Positions 62,970 through 64,000 of a DNA stretch of 64,000 nt are shown here, one piece after another (position 1 is the stretch's first letter; every line of letters begins with the position of its first letter). The translations under genes and the position numbers were made by a program. The notes below the pieces were generated by a model that made no database searches, was not told where the DNA came from, and saw nothing but the letters and a program-made list of their open reading frames with translations. Source of the stretch: Actinomyces oris (GTDB lineage Bacteria > Actinomycetota > Actinomycetes > Actinomycetales > Actinomycetaceae); contig NZ_MSKS01000025.1 of NCBI RefSeq assembly GCF_001937445.1, forward strand, positions 1 to 64,000, given 5' to 3'.

Positions 62970-64000
62970 TCAGGCGGCGATCTTGTCGATGGCGGCGTTG
63001 ATCTTCTCGCGCATCTGGCGGGTGATGGGGGCGCAGCCGGTGGCCTTGGCGGAGGCGTCCTGCCCCCGGGTGGAGGCGGCGAAGCGCAGGTAGGCCTTGA
63101 CGACGGCGGCGATCCGGGCGTCGTCGTAGCGCAGGCGGGCGGCGAGGTAGGAGACCAGGACGATGGGGTAGGCGCCCTCGGCGTCGTGGCTGGGCTGGTA
63201 GAGCAGGCGGGTCTCGTCGGCCTCGGCGCCCAGGGTGGCGGCGTCGAGGGCGGTGGCCGCGGCCTTGGCGGAGACGGGCACGTAGGCCCCGTTGGAGCCG
63301 ACGGCGACGGTGCCCAGGGTGGCGGGGACCTTGGAGGCGTCGGCGTAGCCGATGGTGCCGGTGGCCGCGGAGACGGTCTGGATCATGCCGGCGGTGCCGT
63401 CTCCGGACTGGCCGCCGCGCAGCGGCCAGGTCTCCTCGGGCTCGTGGGGCCAGGCCTTGGGGGCGACGGTGGCCAGGTAGGTGGTCAGGGCCTTGGTGGT
63501 GCCGGAGTCGTCGGAGCGGCTCACGACGATGATCCGCTGGTCGGGCAGGGCGGCGCCGGGGTTGAGGGCGGCTAGGGCGGGGTCGTTCCAGCGGGTGATG
63601 GCCCCGGAGAGGACCTTGGCGAGGACCTCGCCGGTCATGTTGACGTGGGACTCGCCGGTGAATCCGGGCAGGTTGTAGGCCACGGCGATCGGGGAGATGT
63701 AGAGGGGCAGCTCGACGGCGCCGCCGATCCGGCTGATCTCGTCGGCGGTCATGGGGGTGTCGGTGCCGGCGAAGTCGATGGCGCCCTCGACGAGCTTGGT
63801 GCGCCCGGCCCCGGAGCCGCCGCCGGCGTAGTCGACGGTGGCGCGCAGGTTGGCGCCCATGAAGGTGTTCATCCAGGCGTCCTGCGCGTCGGACTGGGAG
63901 GTGGCGCCCGCGCCGCGGATCTCCCCCACCAGGTCGCTGGAGGCGTTGGGGTCGGCGGCGCCGGCGTCGCGCCCGCAGGCGGTCAGCGCGGTCAGGGTGG
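62970..64000 (-). CDS. pstS: Phosphate-binding lipoprotein PstS (partial)
   Basis: The frame is open through the right edge of the window, so the start lies outside. Visible at the edge is the end of the signal peptide with lipobox LTAC, giving a lipid-anchored protein on the outer face. The mature part has GEIRGAGATSQSDAQDAWMN, the phosphate-site motif VDYAGGGSGAGRTKLVEGAID and VVSRSDDSGTTKALTTYLA, all PstS features. It hands phosphate to PstC/PstA. Probably the first gene of the operon pstSCAB. Confidence 0.96.
   Translation of the reverse strand, partial: TLTALTACGRDAGAADPNASSDLVGEIRGAGATSQSDAQDAWMNTFMGANLRATVDYAGGGSGAGRTKLVEGAIDFAGTDTPMTADEISRIGGAVELPLYISPIAVAYNLPGFTGESHVNMTGEVLAKVLSGAITRWNDPALAALNPGAALPDQRIIVVSRSDDSGTTKALTTYLATVAPKAWPHEPEETWPLRGGQSGDGTAGMIQTVSAATGTIGYADASKVPATLGTVAVGSNGAYVPVSAKAAATALDAATLGAEADETRLLYQPSHDAEGAYPIVLVSYLAARLRYDDARIAAVVKAYLRFAASTRGQDASAKATGCAPITRQMREKINAAIDKIAA

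Noticed and set aside
1-64000. tRNA and rRNA genes
   Set aside because: No cloverleaf-like or rRNA-like stretches noticed while reading; a tRNAscan/Infernal run would be decisive.

Overview
The window is high-GC DNA whose gene set points to an actinobacterium. That set includes ClpC with a ClgR-type operator, a GlnR-type regulator beside a pst operon, a DUF2516-type protein, a nitrobindin-like protein, and a YgfZ/Dtd neighbourhood. An Actinomyces-like member of the Actinomycetaceae is the best guess, by inference from gene content only.

Layout. 1-5722: an unfinished gene, a polytopic membrane protein, clpC and an SRPBCC-like lipoprotein, all on the minus strand. 5723-6666: no convincing gene; it holds a short IS-derived element with long inverted ends inside a dispersed repeat. 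6667-46501: the dominant feature, a plus-strand tandem array of nine two-gene modules. Gene A of each module encodes a membrane protein of about 680-735 aa: acidic N-terminus, five predicted TM helices and an outside PQQ-like beta-propeller. Gene B encodes a lipoprotein of about 390-430 aa that usually ends in FWLSAADDGHPHTENLEQF plus three residues. A and B overlap by ATGA or lie 6 nt apart, so each pair looks translationally coupled. I know of no described function for this pair. Several copies are damaged: A5 has an in-frame stop, B6 is truncated, B7 has a +1 frameshift that removes the tail, and B9 lacks the lipobox cysteine. Modules 7 and 9 share a duplicated promoter-like region, and in module 9 it carries a G9 tract.

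22111-31783: an IS21-family transposon of about 9.7 kb inserted at the A5/B5 junction. It has istA/istB at its left end and six copper-resistance cargo genes: a P-type ATPase, a small His/Met-rich membrane protein, a multicopper oxidase, a histidine kinase, a response regulator and a Met/His-rich membrane protein. Multi-copy IS21-type terminal repeats lie only at the two outer ends, so the whole island appears to be one mobile unit.

46502-64000: ordinary chromosome. It holds a nucleoside/ribose utilisation operon (hydrolase, MFS transporter, LacI regulator, ribokinase) with a LacI-type operator; a LysR regulator divergent from a threonine/serine dehydratase-like enzyme; small membrane proteins; dtd; ygfZ; a nitrobindin-like protein without an evident heme histidine; a GlnR-type regulator; and pstSCAB, with pstS running off the end. 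Three palindrome-ended intergenic elements of 119-134 bp lie in this part.

The array is the best candidate for an undescribed system. It is a coupled pair of surface propeller proteins, amplified nine-fold and visibly shuffled and mutated, which suggests diversification of a surface-exposed sensor, adhesion or interaction complex.
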